Source: Trujillonella endophytica (lineage in GTDB: Bacteria; Actinomycetota; Actinomycetes; Mycobacteriales; Geodermatophilaceae). Taken from it: 64,000 bases of DNA. Below are positions 56,723 through 64,000 of this stretch, in pieces. Made by a program: the position numbers and the translations under genes. Positions within the stretch are counted from its first letter, which is position 1. Each line of letters starts with the position of its first letter. The notes under the pieces were generated by a model that saw nothing but the letters and a program-made list of their open reading frames with translations, made no database searches and had not been told where the DNA came from. The stretch covers positions 1 through 64,000 of the forward strand of contig NZ_FOEE01000009.1 in the NCBI RefSeq assembly GCF_900110555.1. Reading direction: 5' to 3'.

Positions 56723-56926
56723 TCAGTCGTCGTCCTCGCCGGCCAGGCTCAGGGCCCCGGTCGGGCACGCCGAGATCGCGTCCCGGACCTCTTCCTCCGT
56801 GCCGCCGTCCGGGTCGAGGACGAACGCGATCGTCGACTCGTCCTGGGCAAAGGTCTTCGGCGCGTAGATGGTGCACTGACCCGACCCCATGCACAGGTCG
56901 CGGTTCACGCGGATGTCGAGGGCCAC
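56723..56926 (-). CDS. Ferredoxin, 3Fe-4S type
   Basis: A 67-residue single-cluster ferredoxin. Cluster ligands are Cys in DLCMGSGQCTIYAPKTF (C-x5-C) and Cys in AISACPTGALSL, the three-Cys pattern of P450-associated [3Fe-4S] ferredoxins. It carries electrons one at a time to the P450 encoded just upstream. The GTG at 56926 has AGGA 8 nt upstream; a GTG at 56953, overlapping the P450 stop as GTGA, would add nine residues and is also possible. No ferredoxin reductase gene is seen in the window. Confidence 0.9.
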   Translation of the reverse strand: MALDIRVNRDLCMGSGQCTIYAPKTFAQDESTIAFVLDPDGGTEEEVRDAISACPTGALSLAGEDDD

Positions 56927-56949
56927 GGTGCCATTCCTCGCTGACGTCG

Positions 56950-58224
56950 TCACTGGGTGAACTGGAGGTGCAGGTTCATCAGGCCACGGAACATGTACGT
57001 CGGCATGTACTGGTAGCGACGGGCGCCGGCCGGGCCGTGGTGGGACTCCGAGACGGCGATGTCCGTCGTCCGGTCGAACAGCCGCTCGATCGAGATCCGT
57101 ACCTCCGAGCGGGCCAGCGGCGCCCCCGGGCAGGTGTGCACGCCGTGCCCGAACGCCACGTGCCGGCGGACGTTGGGACGGTCGGGGCGGAACTCCATCG
57201 GGTCCTCGAACTGGCGAGGATCGCGGTTGGCCGCCCCGTGCAGCAGCAGGATCCGCATGCCGGCCTTGAGCTCCACGCCACCGAGGGTCGTCGTCTTGCG
57301 GACCAGGCGGAAGGCGCCCTTGATCGGCCCCTCGGTGCGGAGCACCTCCTCGAGGAACCGGGGGATCAGCGCCCGGTCGGCACGCAGTGCCTTCTGCAGC
57401 TCCGGGTCGTCGCCGATGATCTGGAGGGCCGTGCCCAGCAGGCGGACGGTCGTCTCCTGGCCGGCGGCGAAGAGGTTGGACGCGATGCGCGCGACCTCCA
57501 GCGGCTCCGGCAGGGTGCCGTCGGGGAAGGTCGCGGTGGCCATGCCGGTCAGCACGTCCTCGCGCGGCTCCCGGCGGCGCTCCTCGATCCGCTCGACGAA
57601 GTAGTCGTAGAGGGGGGCGAGCGAGTGGTGGGCCGACCGCTCGTGCAGGTCACCGTCGCCCAGCGAGTTCTGCCCCATCCCGGCCAGCTCCAGCAGGTGG
57701 GCGTGGTCGGACTCGGGGACCCCGAGCAGGTCGGCGATGATCAGCAGCGTGTACGGCTGGGCGTAGTCGTCGATGTACTCGCACCCGCCCCGGGGGAGGA
57801 TCACGTCGAGCTGGCGGTCGGTCTGCCGCCAGATGAACTCCTCGTTCTGCTGCAACCGCTTCGGGGTGATGAGCCCCATCAGCAGCGCCCGGTGCGCCGT
57901 GTGCTTGGGCGGGTCGAACGTGACGAGCTGGTCCCCCTGCGGCCAGGAGTCGCGGTACCGCTCCACGAGCGCGGTGATGTCGTCGCCGGCGACCTCGACG
58001 TCGGCCGGGAACGGCGAGGAGGGCCCCATGACGAGGTTGGCCGAGGAGAAGGTGTCCGTGTCCCGCCAGACGGTGAGCGCCTCCTCGAACCCCGTGACGA
58101 TGGCGCAGCCGTGCCGCTGGTCGACGAACACCGGCGCCTGGCGGACCAGGATGTCGTAGTAGGGGTACGGGTCGAGCGCCGTGGCCTTGTCGGTGAAGTG
58201 GTCGATCGAGCTCACGTCGGTCAT
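56950..58224 (-). CDS. Cytochrome P450 (with adjacent ferredoxin)
   Basis: A 424-residue soluble bacterial P450. The I-helix oxygen-activation motif is [14 protein letters not shown], the K-helix ExxR is [20 protein letters not shown], and the heme-binding Cys lies in [20 protein letters not shown]. Length and motifs are complete. It probably hydroxylates the cluster's hydrophobic substrate, using the ferredoxin encoded directly downstream. The start at 58224 gives [20 protein letters not shown]. It lies 79 nt after the carboxymuconolactone-decarboxylase-like gene, so probably one operon from the promoter near 59.1 kb. Confidence 0.95.
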   Translation of the reverse strand: MTDVSSIDHFTDKATALDPYPYYDILVRQAPVFVDQRHGCAIVTGFEEALTVWRDTDTFSSANLVMGPSSPFPADVEVAGDDITALVERYRDSWPQGDQLVTFDPPKHTAHRALLMGLITPKRLQQNEEFIWRQTDRQLDVILPRGGCEYIDDYAQPYTLLIIADLLGVPESDHAHLLELAGMGQNSLGDGDLHERSAHHSLAPLYDYFVERIEERRREPREDVLTGMATATFPDGTLPEPLEVARIASNLFAAGQETTVRLLGTALQIIGDDPELQKALRADRALIPRFLEEVLRTEGPIKGAFRLVRKTTTLGGVELKAGMRILLLHGAANRDPRQFEDPMEFRPDRPNVRRHVAFGHGVHTCPGAPLARSEVRISIERLFDRTTDIAVSESHHGPAGARRYQYMPTYMFRGLMNLHLQFTQ

Positions 58225-58303
58225 GCGTCGGCTCCAGTCAGGCAGTTCCGGGTCTGTGGGGTGGGAAGGACGGTCGGAGCGGTCCCCGGTGCTCCGGCGC
58301 GGG

Positions 58304-58957
58304 TCATGGGATGCGCTCGGCCGGGAAGCCCTCGGCCCCGGCGTCGAGCTCGACGTCGAAGTTCTCGAGGGCCATTCCCAGCGCGTCGTAGGCGGCGACG
58401 GTGAAGACGATGTCCATCATCTGCCGCCGGTCGAAGTGCTCGCACAGGGCCGCCCAGACGTCGTCGCCGATGCGGCGGTTCTCGCACAGCTGGTCGACGG
58501 CGCGGAGGACGAGGGCGTCGACGCTGCCCCAGAGCGGCGCGTCGGGGCCGACGTCCAGGGCGGCGATCTCGTCGTCGCTCATCCCCGCCGTCCGTGCCAT
58601 GCGCACGTGCTGGGCCCACTCGTACTCGCTACGGCGCAGCCACGCCGTCCGGACGGTGATCATCTCGCGGACGCGATCGGTCAGTGTCGACCGGAAGAGG
58701 TGGTTGTTGAACACGAACCAGCTCTTCATCAGCGCCGGGTGATGGCTGAGCACGCCGATGAGGTTGGACGTCCCGGCTCCCCGCCGGGCCGGCGTCGACT
58801 CCCGCGGCGGCGCGGAGTCCGGCGGAGCCGGCTCGGCGGGCGCGCCGTTCTCCGCCGGCGGCCGCGGCTTGCGCGGCGGCCGCAGGACCGACAGGGCGTC
58901 GAGCACGTCGGCGTCCCACTCCTCCGCCGGGAGCGGGGGGATACGGCCGTCGCTCAC
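58304..58957 (-). CDS. Carboxymuconolactone decarboxylase family protein
   Basis: A 217-residue CMD/AhpD-fold protein. A Pro/Ala-rich insert (about residues 25-60) precedes the core [50 protein letters not shown]-like and [20 protein letters not shown]. The redox CxxC of AhpD is absent; the E-x-x-W-x-x-H pattern (EYEWAQH) marks the non-redox branch, whose reactions are mostly unknown. GTG at 58957 has GAGGGAGGGG upstream. It is the first gene of the CMD-P450-ferredoxin unit and is preceded by a promoter carrying the recurrent palindrome. Confidence 0.85.
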   Translation of the reverse strand: MSDGRIPPLPAEEWDADVLDALSVLRPPRKPRPPAENGAPAEPAPPDSAPPRESTPARRGAGTSNLIGVLSHHPALMKSWFVFNNHLFRSTLTDRVREMITVRTAWLRRSEYEWAQHVRMARTAGMSDDEIAALDVGPDAPLWGSVDALVLRAVDQLCENRRIGDDVWAALCEHFDRRQMMDIVFTVAAYDALGMALENFDVELDAGAEGFPAERIP

Positions 58958-59084
58958 GCGCCCCTCCCTCTGCCCCGGCGGTCGCCCGCCGGGCCTGATG
59001 CGCTCGTCCGAGCTGCCACGACCTCGCCCCACATCTACGTCGATGTGCGCCCCCGGACAGCGGGGCTGTCGACGGGGCGGCTTT

Positions 59085-59112
59085 TCAGTACCGACCGGTT
59101 GGTCCAAAACAA
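59085..59112 (-). promoter_or_regulatory. Promoter of the CMD-P450-ferredoxin operon with operator
   Basis: Minus strand: -35 TTGTTT (plus 59107-59112), 16-bp spacer, -10 TACTGA (plus 59085-59090). The spacer contains the recurrent palindrome, plus strand GTACCGACCGGTTGGTCC (59088-59105). The gene starts ~130 nt downstream. Confidence 0.62.
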
Positions 59113-59237
59113 TCTCGCAGACGGGCCGGGCACCGTCAAGGCGCCGCCCGCCCGCCCCCGCCGACGCGCCGGTGCCGCCATCCACCCGCCCCCGGGGCGG
59201 TGGCGGACCGGGCCCGGCCACGGCCCCCGGACATGGC

Positions 59238-59281
59238 GAACCGCCCCGGACCGGGAGGACTCCCTCGGTCCGGGGCGGTTC
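59238..59281 (-). terminator. Terminator after the amidohydrolase gene
   Basis: A 16-bp stem, GAACCGCCCCGGACCG (59238-59253) and 59266-59281, lies 29 nt after the stop on the minus strand. Confidence 0.82.
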
Positions 59282-59310
59282 TCCCCCGCCGTGGCGGGGA
59301 TGCGGTCGGA

Positions 59311-60588
59311 TCAGACCGGCTGCGGCTCCGGGGCCAGCTTCTTGCTCGTGTCGAGGCCGACGACGGCGGCGAGGGTGCCGCCGAGGATGGCGGCGCGGTC
59401 CTCGTCGGGCACGCCCTCGAAGTTCTCCTCGATGGCCGCGGCGCTCTCGCGGAAGGTCCCCTCGGCATGCGGGTAGTCGTTACCCCACATGATCGTCGAC
59501 AGCCCGGTGATGTGGCGGGCCTTCACCGCCGTCGGGTCGTCGGCGAACTGCACGTGGATCTGGCGCTGCACGTACTCGCTGGGCTTGAGCGGCAGCGGCC
59601 ACTTGGTGTTGATGTTGAACAGGCGACCCATCGTGGGCTGGTCGGTCGGCGGGCGGGAGTCGTCCCAGAAGCCGAGCCACCAGTTCTCGTCCTGGCCGGT
59701 GCCCTTGCGCCAGGCCCGGTCCATGAAGCCCATGTAGGAGACCAGCCAGCCGGCGCTGAACTCGACCAGGTTGAAGTGCAGGTTCGGGAAGCGCTCGCAC
59801 GCGCCGCTGCTGATCAGGGCGGCGATGATGTTCTGCGGGCTGGCCGCGCCGGTGTTGCCACCGCCCCGCGTGCGCTGGGTCGCCATCTGGTCGGTCAGCT
59901 GACCCTTGCCCATGTTGACGGCCATCATCAGACCCTTGACGGTGCTCGCGGTCTGGGACTGCCCCTCGTCCACCTTCACGCCGCCGGTGGCGACGTGGAA
60001 GAAGACGGGCAGTCCGTGCGCCTGGGCCGCCGCCCAGACCGGGTCGTACTCGCGCGACCAGTAGGGCATGGGCGGAACCTCGGGCAGCAGGACGGCCCGG
60101 AAGCCCAGCCGCGCCGCACGCTCGATCTCGGCGACCGCATCGGGGATGTGCGTGAGCGGGATGGCCGCCGTCGGGACCATGCGGTTGCTGTAGGGCAGGT
60201 AGCGCTCGGCGACCCAGTCGTTGTAGACGCGGGCGTGCGCCATCGACAGCTCGTGGTCGTCGGTGAACAGCACGAACAGCGAGAGGTTGGGGAACATCAC
60301 CGCCGCGTCGACGCCGTCGATGTCCATGTCGCGCAGGATGTGCTCGGGCTCGCCGTCGGGCGTGGGGCCGCCCTTCTGGCGGTACTTGGAGATCGTCCAG
60401 CCGTCGAAGCCAATGGTGTGCAGCTTCTTGAACTCGGTGTGACCGCCGGGGACGATCGGCTCGTCGAGGGTGAACTCCTCCTCCCACAGCGCGCGCTCGC
60501 GCAGGTGGACGGGCAGCCGGGTCTTGAACAGGTCGGCGGGCTCGATGATGTGCGCGTCCCCCGACACGACGAATTCCTTGAAAGCCAC
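59311..60588 (-). CDS. Amidohydrolase family protein (metal-dependent TIM barrel)
   Basis: A 425-residue amidohydrolase-2/ACMSD-type protein. Metal ligands are expected in SGDAHIIEPADLF (D-x-H), HGLPVFFHVATGG (His) and MWGNDYPHAEGTF (Asp, His). LRDMDIDGVDAAVMFPNLSL and FNLVEFSAGWLVSYMGFMDR are typical of the subgroup found in aromatic and terpenoid catabolic clusters. It hydrolyses or decarboxylates a ring-derived acid. GTG at 60588 has GAGAGGGAA upstream; longer in-frame starts add non-conserved sequence. It is divergent from the second ferredoxin-P450 pair and probably monocistronic. Confidence 0.88.
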   Translation of the reverse strand: MAFKEFVVSGDAHIIEPADLFKTRLPVHLRERALWEEEFTLDEPIVPGGHTEFKKLHTIGFDGWTISKYRQKGGPTPDGEPEHILRDMDIDGVDAAVMFPNLSLFVLFTDDHELSMAHARVYNDWVAERYLPYSNRMVPTAAIPLTHIPDAVAEIERAARLGFRAVLLPEVPPMPYWSREYDPVWAAAQAHGLPVFFHVATGGVKVDEGQSQTASTVKGLMMAVNMGKGQLTDQMATQRTRGGGNTGAASPQNIIAALISSGACERFPNLHFNLVEFSAGWLVSYMGFMDRAWRKGTGQDENWWLGFWDDSRPPTDQPTMGRLFNINTKWPLPLKPSEYVQRQIHVQFADDPTAVKARHITGLSTIMWGNDYPHAEGTFRESAAAIEENFEGVPDEDRAAILGGTLAAVVGLDTSKKLAPEPQPV

Positions 60589-60932
60589 GGAGTTCCCTCT
60601 CGCTATTTGCACACCTCTGGGCGACATCTGCATGGCCAAGGTAATGCAGGTCACCGGGCCCGGCAAGGGTCGAAAGGCAGCACGCCAGGGCGACGCGGGG
60701 TGCACTCCCGGCCGCCGGCGGCTCCAGCCCGTCCGGACTCTTTCACCGTGCGCTCTGGATTTCCAGAACGATGTTCTGGCATGCTCCCCGAATCCGGAGA
60801 CCTGGAACACACCGGCGGACCGCTTCCCCGTCGTCGGCCTGCCGACGGCGTGCGCCCTCCGCTCCCCCGCGGCCGTTCCCGGTCGTCGTCCGGACACCCA
60901 CCGCCGTACCCCAGAGCGTGAGGAGCTCCCCC
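60589..60932. other. Intergenic stretch, 344 nt, between divergent genes
   Basis: It contains the palindrome at 60763-60779. No small gene is convincing. AGGTAATGCAGG near 60640 is AT-richer than the surroundings. Confidence 0.5.
60763..60779. promoter_or_regulatory. Perfect 17-bp palindrome CCAGAAC-GAT-GTTCTGG
   Basis: Seven-bp arms around GAT lie 154 nt upstream of the ferredoxin start and 175 nt upstream of the amidohydrolase start. The right half and following bases, GTTCTGGCATGCT, match ATTCTGGCATCCT at 31349 and GTTCTGG at 35031. It is a candidate TetR operator. Confidence 0.6.
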
Positions 60933-61124
60933 GTGAAGGTCAGCGTCGACTCGAACGTCTGCCAGGGACACACGCTGTGCGCGATGACCGCGCCCGACCT
61001 CTTCGTCCTGAGCGACGAGGACGGTCACGCGTCCGCTGTCGGCGGGGACGTCCCGCCGAACCGTGAGGCGGCCGCCCGCGAGGCGGCACGGACCTGCCCC
61101 GAGCAGGCCGTCGTCCTGTCCTGA
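60933..61124 (+). CDS. Ferredoxin, 3Fe-4S type
   Basis: A 63-residue ferredoxin, KVSVDSNVCQGHTLCAMTAP with Cys ligands in C-x5-C, then ARTCPEQAVVL with the third ligand. The length and three-Cys pattern are standard for P450 partners. GTG at 60933 with GGAG 9 nt upstream. It lies 32 nt before a P450 gene on the same strand and should be its electron donor. It is distinct in sequence from the ferredoxin at 56723. Confidence 0.92.
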   Translation: MKVSVDSNVCQGHTLCAMTAPDLFVLSDEDGHASAVGGDVPPNREAAAREAARTCPEQAVVLS

Positions 61125-61156
61125 GCGCCCGACGACCGACAGAGTTGGAGACAGCC

Positions 61157-62539
61157 ATGAGCATCGACCAGGTCAACCCCGCCCCCGCAGGGGACGACGC
61201 GCGCCGGCAGCCGCGGATCGACGTCGACCGGCACAGCACGGTGTGGCGCACGGAGTTCCGCACGCTGTCCGACGATCTCCCGGCGAACGCCCCCATCGCC
61301 TGGAACGAGACCTACGGCGGCTACTGGATGGTCACGGGGAACAAGGAGGTCTTCGACATCGTCCGCCGCGCGGACGTCCTCTCCAACGACAACGACATCC
61401 ACTTCGAGCGCAACGGCTACGACGGCATCCAGATCCCTCCGCCCCCGCGGGAGCAGCGGGTCGTCCGCGGCGGGATCCTCGAGATGGACCCGCCGGAGCA
61501 GCGGTACTACCGCAACGTCATGAACCCCTACCTGTCCCCCGCGGCGGTGGCACGGTGGCAGCCCGTCATGGACGAGCTCGTGCGGGCCTGCCTGGACGAT
61601 CACATCGAGTCGGGCCGGATCGACTTCGTCGACGACCTGGCGAACATCGTGCCCGCGGTGCTGACCATGGCGATGCTGGGCCTGCCGCTCGAGGACTGGG
61701 TCGTCTACTGCGAGCCGTCGCACGCGACCGTCTACACCCATCCGGACTCGCCGGAGATCGTCCGGGTCCGCGAGCTGCAGAACCAGATGGGCATGCGGGC
61801 GATGCAGAGCATCGCCCAGCTGCGGACCGACCCCCGGCCGGGCCTCATCGACGGGCTCATCAAGGCCGACATCAGCGGTCACAGCCCCGACGACATGGAG
61901 GTGCTGTCCCAGGTCACGCTCCTCATCGGCGGCGGGTTCGACACCACGACGGCGCTGACGGCGCACGCCCTGGAGTGGCTGTCGGAGAACCCCGACCAGC
62001 GGGAGCGGCTGGTCCGGGAGTGGGAGGAGCTCCGCGACAGTGCCACCGAGGAGTTCCTCCGCTACTACACCCCCGCCCCCGGCGACGGCCGGACGTTCTC
62101 CGCGGACGTCGAGATCGACGGCAAGCAGTTCAAGGAGGGCGAGCGGCTCTGGGTCGGCTGGGCGACGTCCAACCGCGATCCGGGCCTCTTCGAGGACCCG
62201 CACGAGATCAAGCTCGACCGCAAGGGCAACCGGCACTCGAGCTTCGGCCTGGGCATCCACCGGTGCATCGGCTCCAACGTCGCCCGCGCGACGTTCAAGA
62301 CGATGCTCAAGGGCGCCCTCGACCGGATGCCGGACTTCGTCTGCGACCCGGCCGGCGCGGTGCACTACGACACCACCGGCACGATCAACGGGATGAAGCA
62401 CCTGCCGGCCACCTTCACCCCGGGCAAGCGCCTCGGCCCCGGTGTGACGGAGACCGTGGCCGGCCTCCAGCGGATCGTCGACGAGCAGCGGCTGGCCGAG
62501 CCGGTCACCGCCCGCAAGCAGGCCCGCCTCACCGACTGA
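61157..62539 (+). CDS. Cytochrome P450 (with adjacent ferredoxin)
   Basis: A 460-residue bacterial P450, somewhat longer than usual because of ~25 N-terminal and ~35 C-terminal residues. The I-helix motif is IGGGFDTTTALTAHALEW, the ExxR is EEFLRYYTPAPGDGRTF, and the heme Cys is in FGLGIHRCIGSNVARATFKT. ATG at 61157 has GGAG 5 nt upstream; an earlier TTG at 61145 is unlikely. Paired with the ferredoxin 32 nt upstream. Only distantly like the P450 at 56950, so the two probably oxidise different positions or different intermediates. A 17-bp hairpin terminates the pair. Confidence 0.95.
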   Translation: MSIDQVNPAPAGDDARRQPRIDVDRHSTVWRTEFRTLSDDLPANAPIAWNETYGGYWMVTGNKEVFDIVRRADVLSNDNDIHFERNGYDGIQIPPPPREQRVVRGGILEMDPPEQRYYRNVMNPYLSPAAVARWQPVMDELVRACLDDHIESGRIDFVDDLANIVPAVLTMAMLGLPLEDWVVYCEPSHATVYTHPDSPEIVRVRELQNQMGMRAMQSIAQLRTDPRPGLIDGLIKADISGHSPDDMEVLSQVTLLIGGGFDTTTALTAHALEWLSENPDQRERLVREWEELRDSATEEFLRYYTPAPGDGRTFSADVEIDGKQFKEGERLWVGWATSNRDPGLFEDPHEIKLDRKGNRHSSFGLGIHRCIGSNVARATFKTMLKGALDRMPDFVCDPAGAVHYDTTGTINGMKHLPATFTPGKRLGPGVTETVAGLQRIVDEQRLAEPVTARKQARLTD

Positions 62540-62550
62540 TCACCCTCCGG

Positions 62551-62599
62551 GCGCCGGTGCCCGGCCCGCGGACCGCTTCCGTGGGCCGGGCACCGGCGC
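62551..62599 (+). terminator. Terminator after the second P450
   Basis: A perfect 17-bp stem, GCGCCGGTGCCCGGCCC (62551-62567) and 62583-62599, has a 15-nt loop. Confidence 0.85.
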
Positions 62600-62652
62600 A
62601 GCCCACGATCAGGAGCAGCGCGTCGGACGACGTCGGTCGAGCCGCCCGGCCG

Positions 62653-63246
62653 CTAGGACGTCGGTGGGGCGATCCGCACCGTGAGGCGGTCGAACACCTC
62701 GGCCAGCGCAGCCGCGAAGGGCCGCGCGGGGTCGGGCCGCCACTGCACGTGCGCGGTGCCGGAGACCGACAGCGCGATGTCCAGCAGGAGCGCAGCCTCC
62801 GGCTCGGCGCCCGGCGCGGCCCGGTCGCGGACGAACTCCCGCAGGTCCACGTAGAACGGGTGCGTGTGACCGGCCGAGTGGGCGTGCAGCTCCGGTGACC
62901 GCTCGTAGAGCAGCCGGACCGCGAGCGCCTGGTCCGCGGAGAGCGCGGCGAAGTCGACCAGGATCGCGACGAGGGAGTCCCACAGCTCCTCGTCCGCCGG
63001 CCGGTCGAACAGCCTCGACCAGGCCTCCCGGTCCCCCGGCGCGGGGTCCTGGATCACGGCCGGCTTGCTCGCGAAGTAGTTGAAGAACGTCGCGCGGGAG
63101 ACGCCCGCCGCGGCGGCGATGTCCTCGACGCTCACCGCGTCGAAGCCGCGCTCGGCGATCAGCCGGTACGCCGCCTCGCGGATGGCCAGCCAGGTCTCCC
63201 GGCGCATCCGCTCGCGGACGGGGACGACCGGCTCAGGCGCGCTCAC
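62653..63246 (-). CDS. TetR family transcriptional regulator
   Basis: A 197-residue TetR repressor. The HTH is WLAIREAAYRLIAERGFDAV, SVEDIAAAAGVSRATFFNYF then ASKPAVIQDPA. The C-terminal domain is helical (FAALSADQALAVRLLYERSP). GTG at 63246 is preceded at 6 nt by GATGAT (plus 63253-63258), another leaderless-type spacing. Upstream lies a weak copy of the ACCGACCGG motif (plus 63270-63277), so this regulator is a second candidate for that operator family. It converges with the second P450 gene and is followed upstream by the acyl-CoA dehydrogenase operon on the same strand. Confidence 0.88.
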   Translation of the reverse strand: MSAPEPVVPVRERMRRETWLAIREAAYRLIAERGFDAVSVEDIAAAAGVSRATFFNYFASKPAVIQDPAPGDREAWSRLFDRPADEELWDSLVAILVDFAALSADQALAVRLLYERSPELHAHSAGHTHPFYVDLREFVRDRAAPGAEPEAALLLDIALSVSGTAHVQWRPDPARPFAAALAEVFDRLTVRIAPPTS

Positions 63247-63313
63247 CGGGCCATCATCCAGTCGGCGGACCGACCGGCACGCCACGGCCCCGGGGAACGG
63301 CACCAGCCGACGC

Positions 63314-63348
63314 CGGTGGGGCAGGCGCGGTGCGCGCCTGCCCCACCG
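63314..63348 (-). terminator. Terminator after the edge acyl-CoA dehydrogenase
   Basis: A perfect 16-bp stem, CGGTGGGGCAGGCGCG (63314-63329) and 63333-63348, has a GTG loop. It begins 2 nt after the stop on the minus strand. Confidence 0.85.
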
Positions 63349-63350
63349 CA

Positions 63351-64000
63351 TCAGACGAGGCCGAGGTCCTTGCGTGCCTGCTCCCTGCGGTGCGGCAGGA
63401 ACTCGCTCGGCCACACCGGGTCGCCCGCGGTGTAGTCCCGCAGCAGCAGCTTCGAGAGGACGACCTGGTGCACCTCGGTCGGGCCGTCGGTCAGGGCCTG
63501 GATCTCCCCGCCGTGCAGGATGCTCATCAGGGGCAGCTCGTTGCTGATGCCGAGAGCCCCGTGCATGTGCACCGCGCGGCGTGCGATGTCGTGGATGACC
63601 GAGCCGACCAGGATCTGGATCGCCGAGACGTCCTTGCGGACCTGCCGCCAGTCGTGGCACTGGTCGTACTGCCACGCCGTGTAGAGGACGTACAGCCGGA
63701 ACTGGGCCAGCTGGGCGTAGGAGTTGGCCAGGTCCATCTGCACGGCCTGCTTGTCGGCGAGCAGCTGCCCCTTGGTGCGCCGGGAGAGGGCGCGCTCGGC
63801 CATCATGTCGATGGCCTTCTGGCAGTCCCCGATCGCGCGCATGGCCGCGTGCAGCCGGCCGCCGCCGAGCCGGGTCTGCGAGACGGCGAACGCCTCCCCC
63901 GGGGCGCCGAGGATCGAGTCCGCCGGCACGCGGGCCCCGCGGAACTCGATCAGCGCGTGCGCGCCGTCGTCCGGGGTCTCCCCCCAGAGGCCGGTCTGAC
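63351..64000 (-). CDS. Acyl-CoA dehydrogenase, C-terminal part (cut by window edge)
   Basis: The frame is open from the stop at 63351 to the window end, giving about 216 C-terminal residues. It reads QTGLWGETPDDGAHALIEFR at the edge, then SQTRLGGGRLHAAMRAIGDC, RRTKGQLLADKQAVQMDLAN, HGALGISNELPLMSILHGGE and ALTDGPTEVHQVVLSKLLLR. The DGPTEVH motif places it with the acyl-CoA dehydrogenase at 29820 (ACAD10/11 type), but it lacks that protein's C-terminal tail. Its N-terminal half and any partner kinase lie beyond the window. Confidence 0.9.
   Translation of the reverse strand, partial: QTGLWGETPDDGAHALIEFRGARVPADSILGAPGEAFAVSQTRLGGGRLHAAMRAIGDCQKAIDMMAERALSRRTKGQLLADKQAVQMDLANSYAQLAQFRLYVLYTAWQYDQCHDWRQVRKDVSAIQILVGSVIHDIARRAVHMHGALGISNELPLMSILHGGEIQALTDGPTEVHQVVLSKLLLRDYTAGDPVWPSEFLPHRREQARKDLGLV

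Larger units (their letters stand above)
58958..59310. other. Intergenic stretch, 353 nt
   Basis: It holds the promoter/operator for the CMD gene (59085-59112) and the amidohydrolase terminator (59238-59281). The remaining sequence is GC-rich without a credible gene. Confidence 0.6.

Overview
This is very GC-rich actinobacterial DNA with compact genes, many GTG starts, frequent 4-nt start/stop overlaps and several apparently leaderless genes. Gene content (AhpC/AhpF, a bacteriophytochrome with its heme oxygenase, a SigE-family sigma factor, a mycofactocin-coupled dehydrogenase, P450/ferredoxin pairs) fits a soil or rock actinobacterium. Geodermatophilaceae is my best guess, inferred from style rather than from a marker gene.

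Left part (1-26.4 kb): mostly general-purpose genes. It opens with the tail of an IS110-type transposase. Then come an alpha/beta hydrolase, peroxiredoxin ahpC with reductase ahpF, an NTF2-like protein, a flavin oxidoreductase, an ABC exporter, a sigma factor with a membrane partner, an MFS exporter, a DUF488 protein and the proline-to-glutamate pair (proline dehydrogenase, P5C dehydrogenase). A heme oxygenase/bacteriophytochrome operon follows; the phytochrome carries a PP2C phosphatase instead of a histidine kinase. Next are an SDR, a polysaccharide deacetylase, isopentenyl-diphosphate isomerase, a membrane protein/TetR pair, a second hydrolase, a PNPOx-like flavoprotein, a DmmA-like zinc-ribbon protein, an MFS transporter and an epimerase.

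Right part (26.4-64 kb): an almost uninterrupted catabolic region. It holds six SDRs, an aldehyde dehydrogenase, a Zn alcohol dehydrogenase, three acyl-CoA dehydrogenases (one cut by the window edge), an acyl-CoA ligase, two crotonase-fold proteins, a thioesterase, a VOC protein, a fused 2-oxoacid dehydrogenase E1 with a degenerate E2-like partner, a Baeyer-Villiger monooxygenase, an FMO with an N-terminal SnoaL-like domain, a KstD-like flavoprotein, two P450s each with its own small ferredoxin, a cyclase-family hydrolase, an amidohydrolase, two tandem NTF2-like proteins, an orphan substrate-binding lipoprotein and three TetR regulators. The set reads as uptake, hydroxylation, alcohol/ketone oxidation, Baeyer-Villiger ring opening, CoA activation and beta-oxidation of an alicyclic (steroid-, terpenoid- or cycloalkanone-like) compound. 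The substrate cannot be read from sequence alone.

Two points seem most worth following. First, the kinase-like phosphotransferase plus DGPTEVH-type acyl-CoA dehydrogenase at 28771-31256 resembles the bacterial LvaA/LvaC (and human ACAD10/11) system for 4-hydroxyacyl-CoAs, which would be the logical product of lactone opening. Second, a palindrome around ACCGAYCGGTC lies in or beside the promoters of at least five gene sets in the right region (43.1, 44.0, 47.0, 49.7-49.8 and 59.1 kb), in several cases inside the -35/-10 spacer. A different palindrome (GAAC-N3/4-GTTC followed by TGG) is shared by the promoter regions at 31.3, 35.0 and 60.8 kb. These point to two TetR regulons covering the region.
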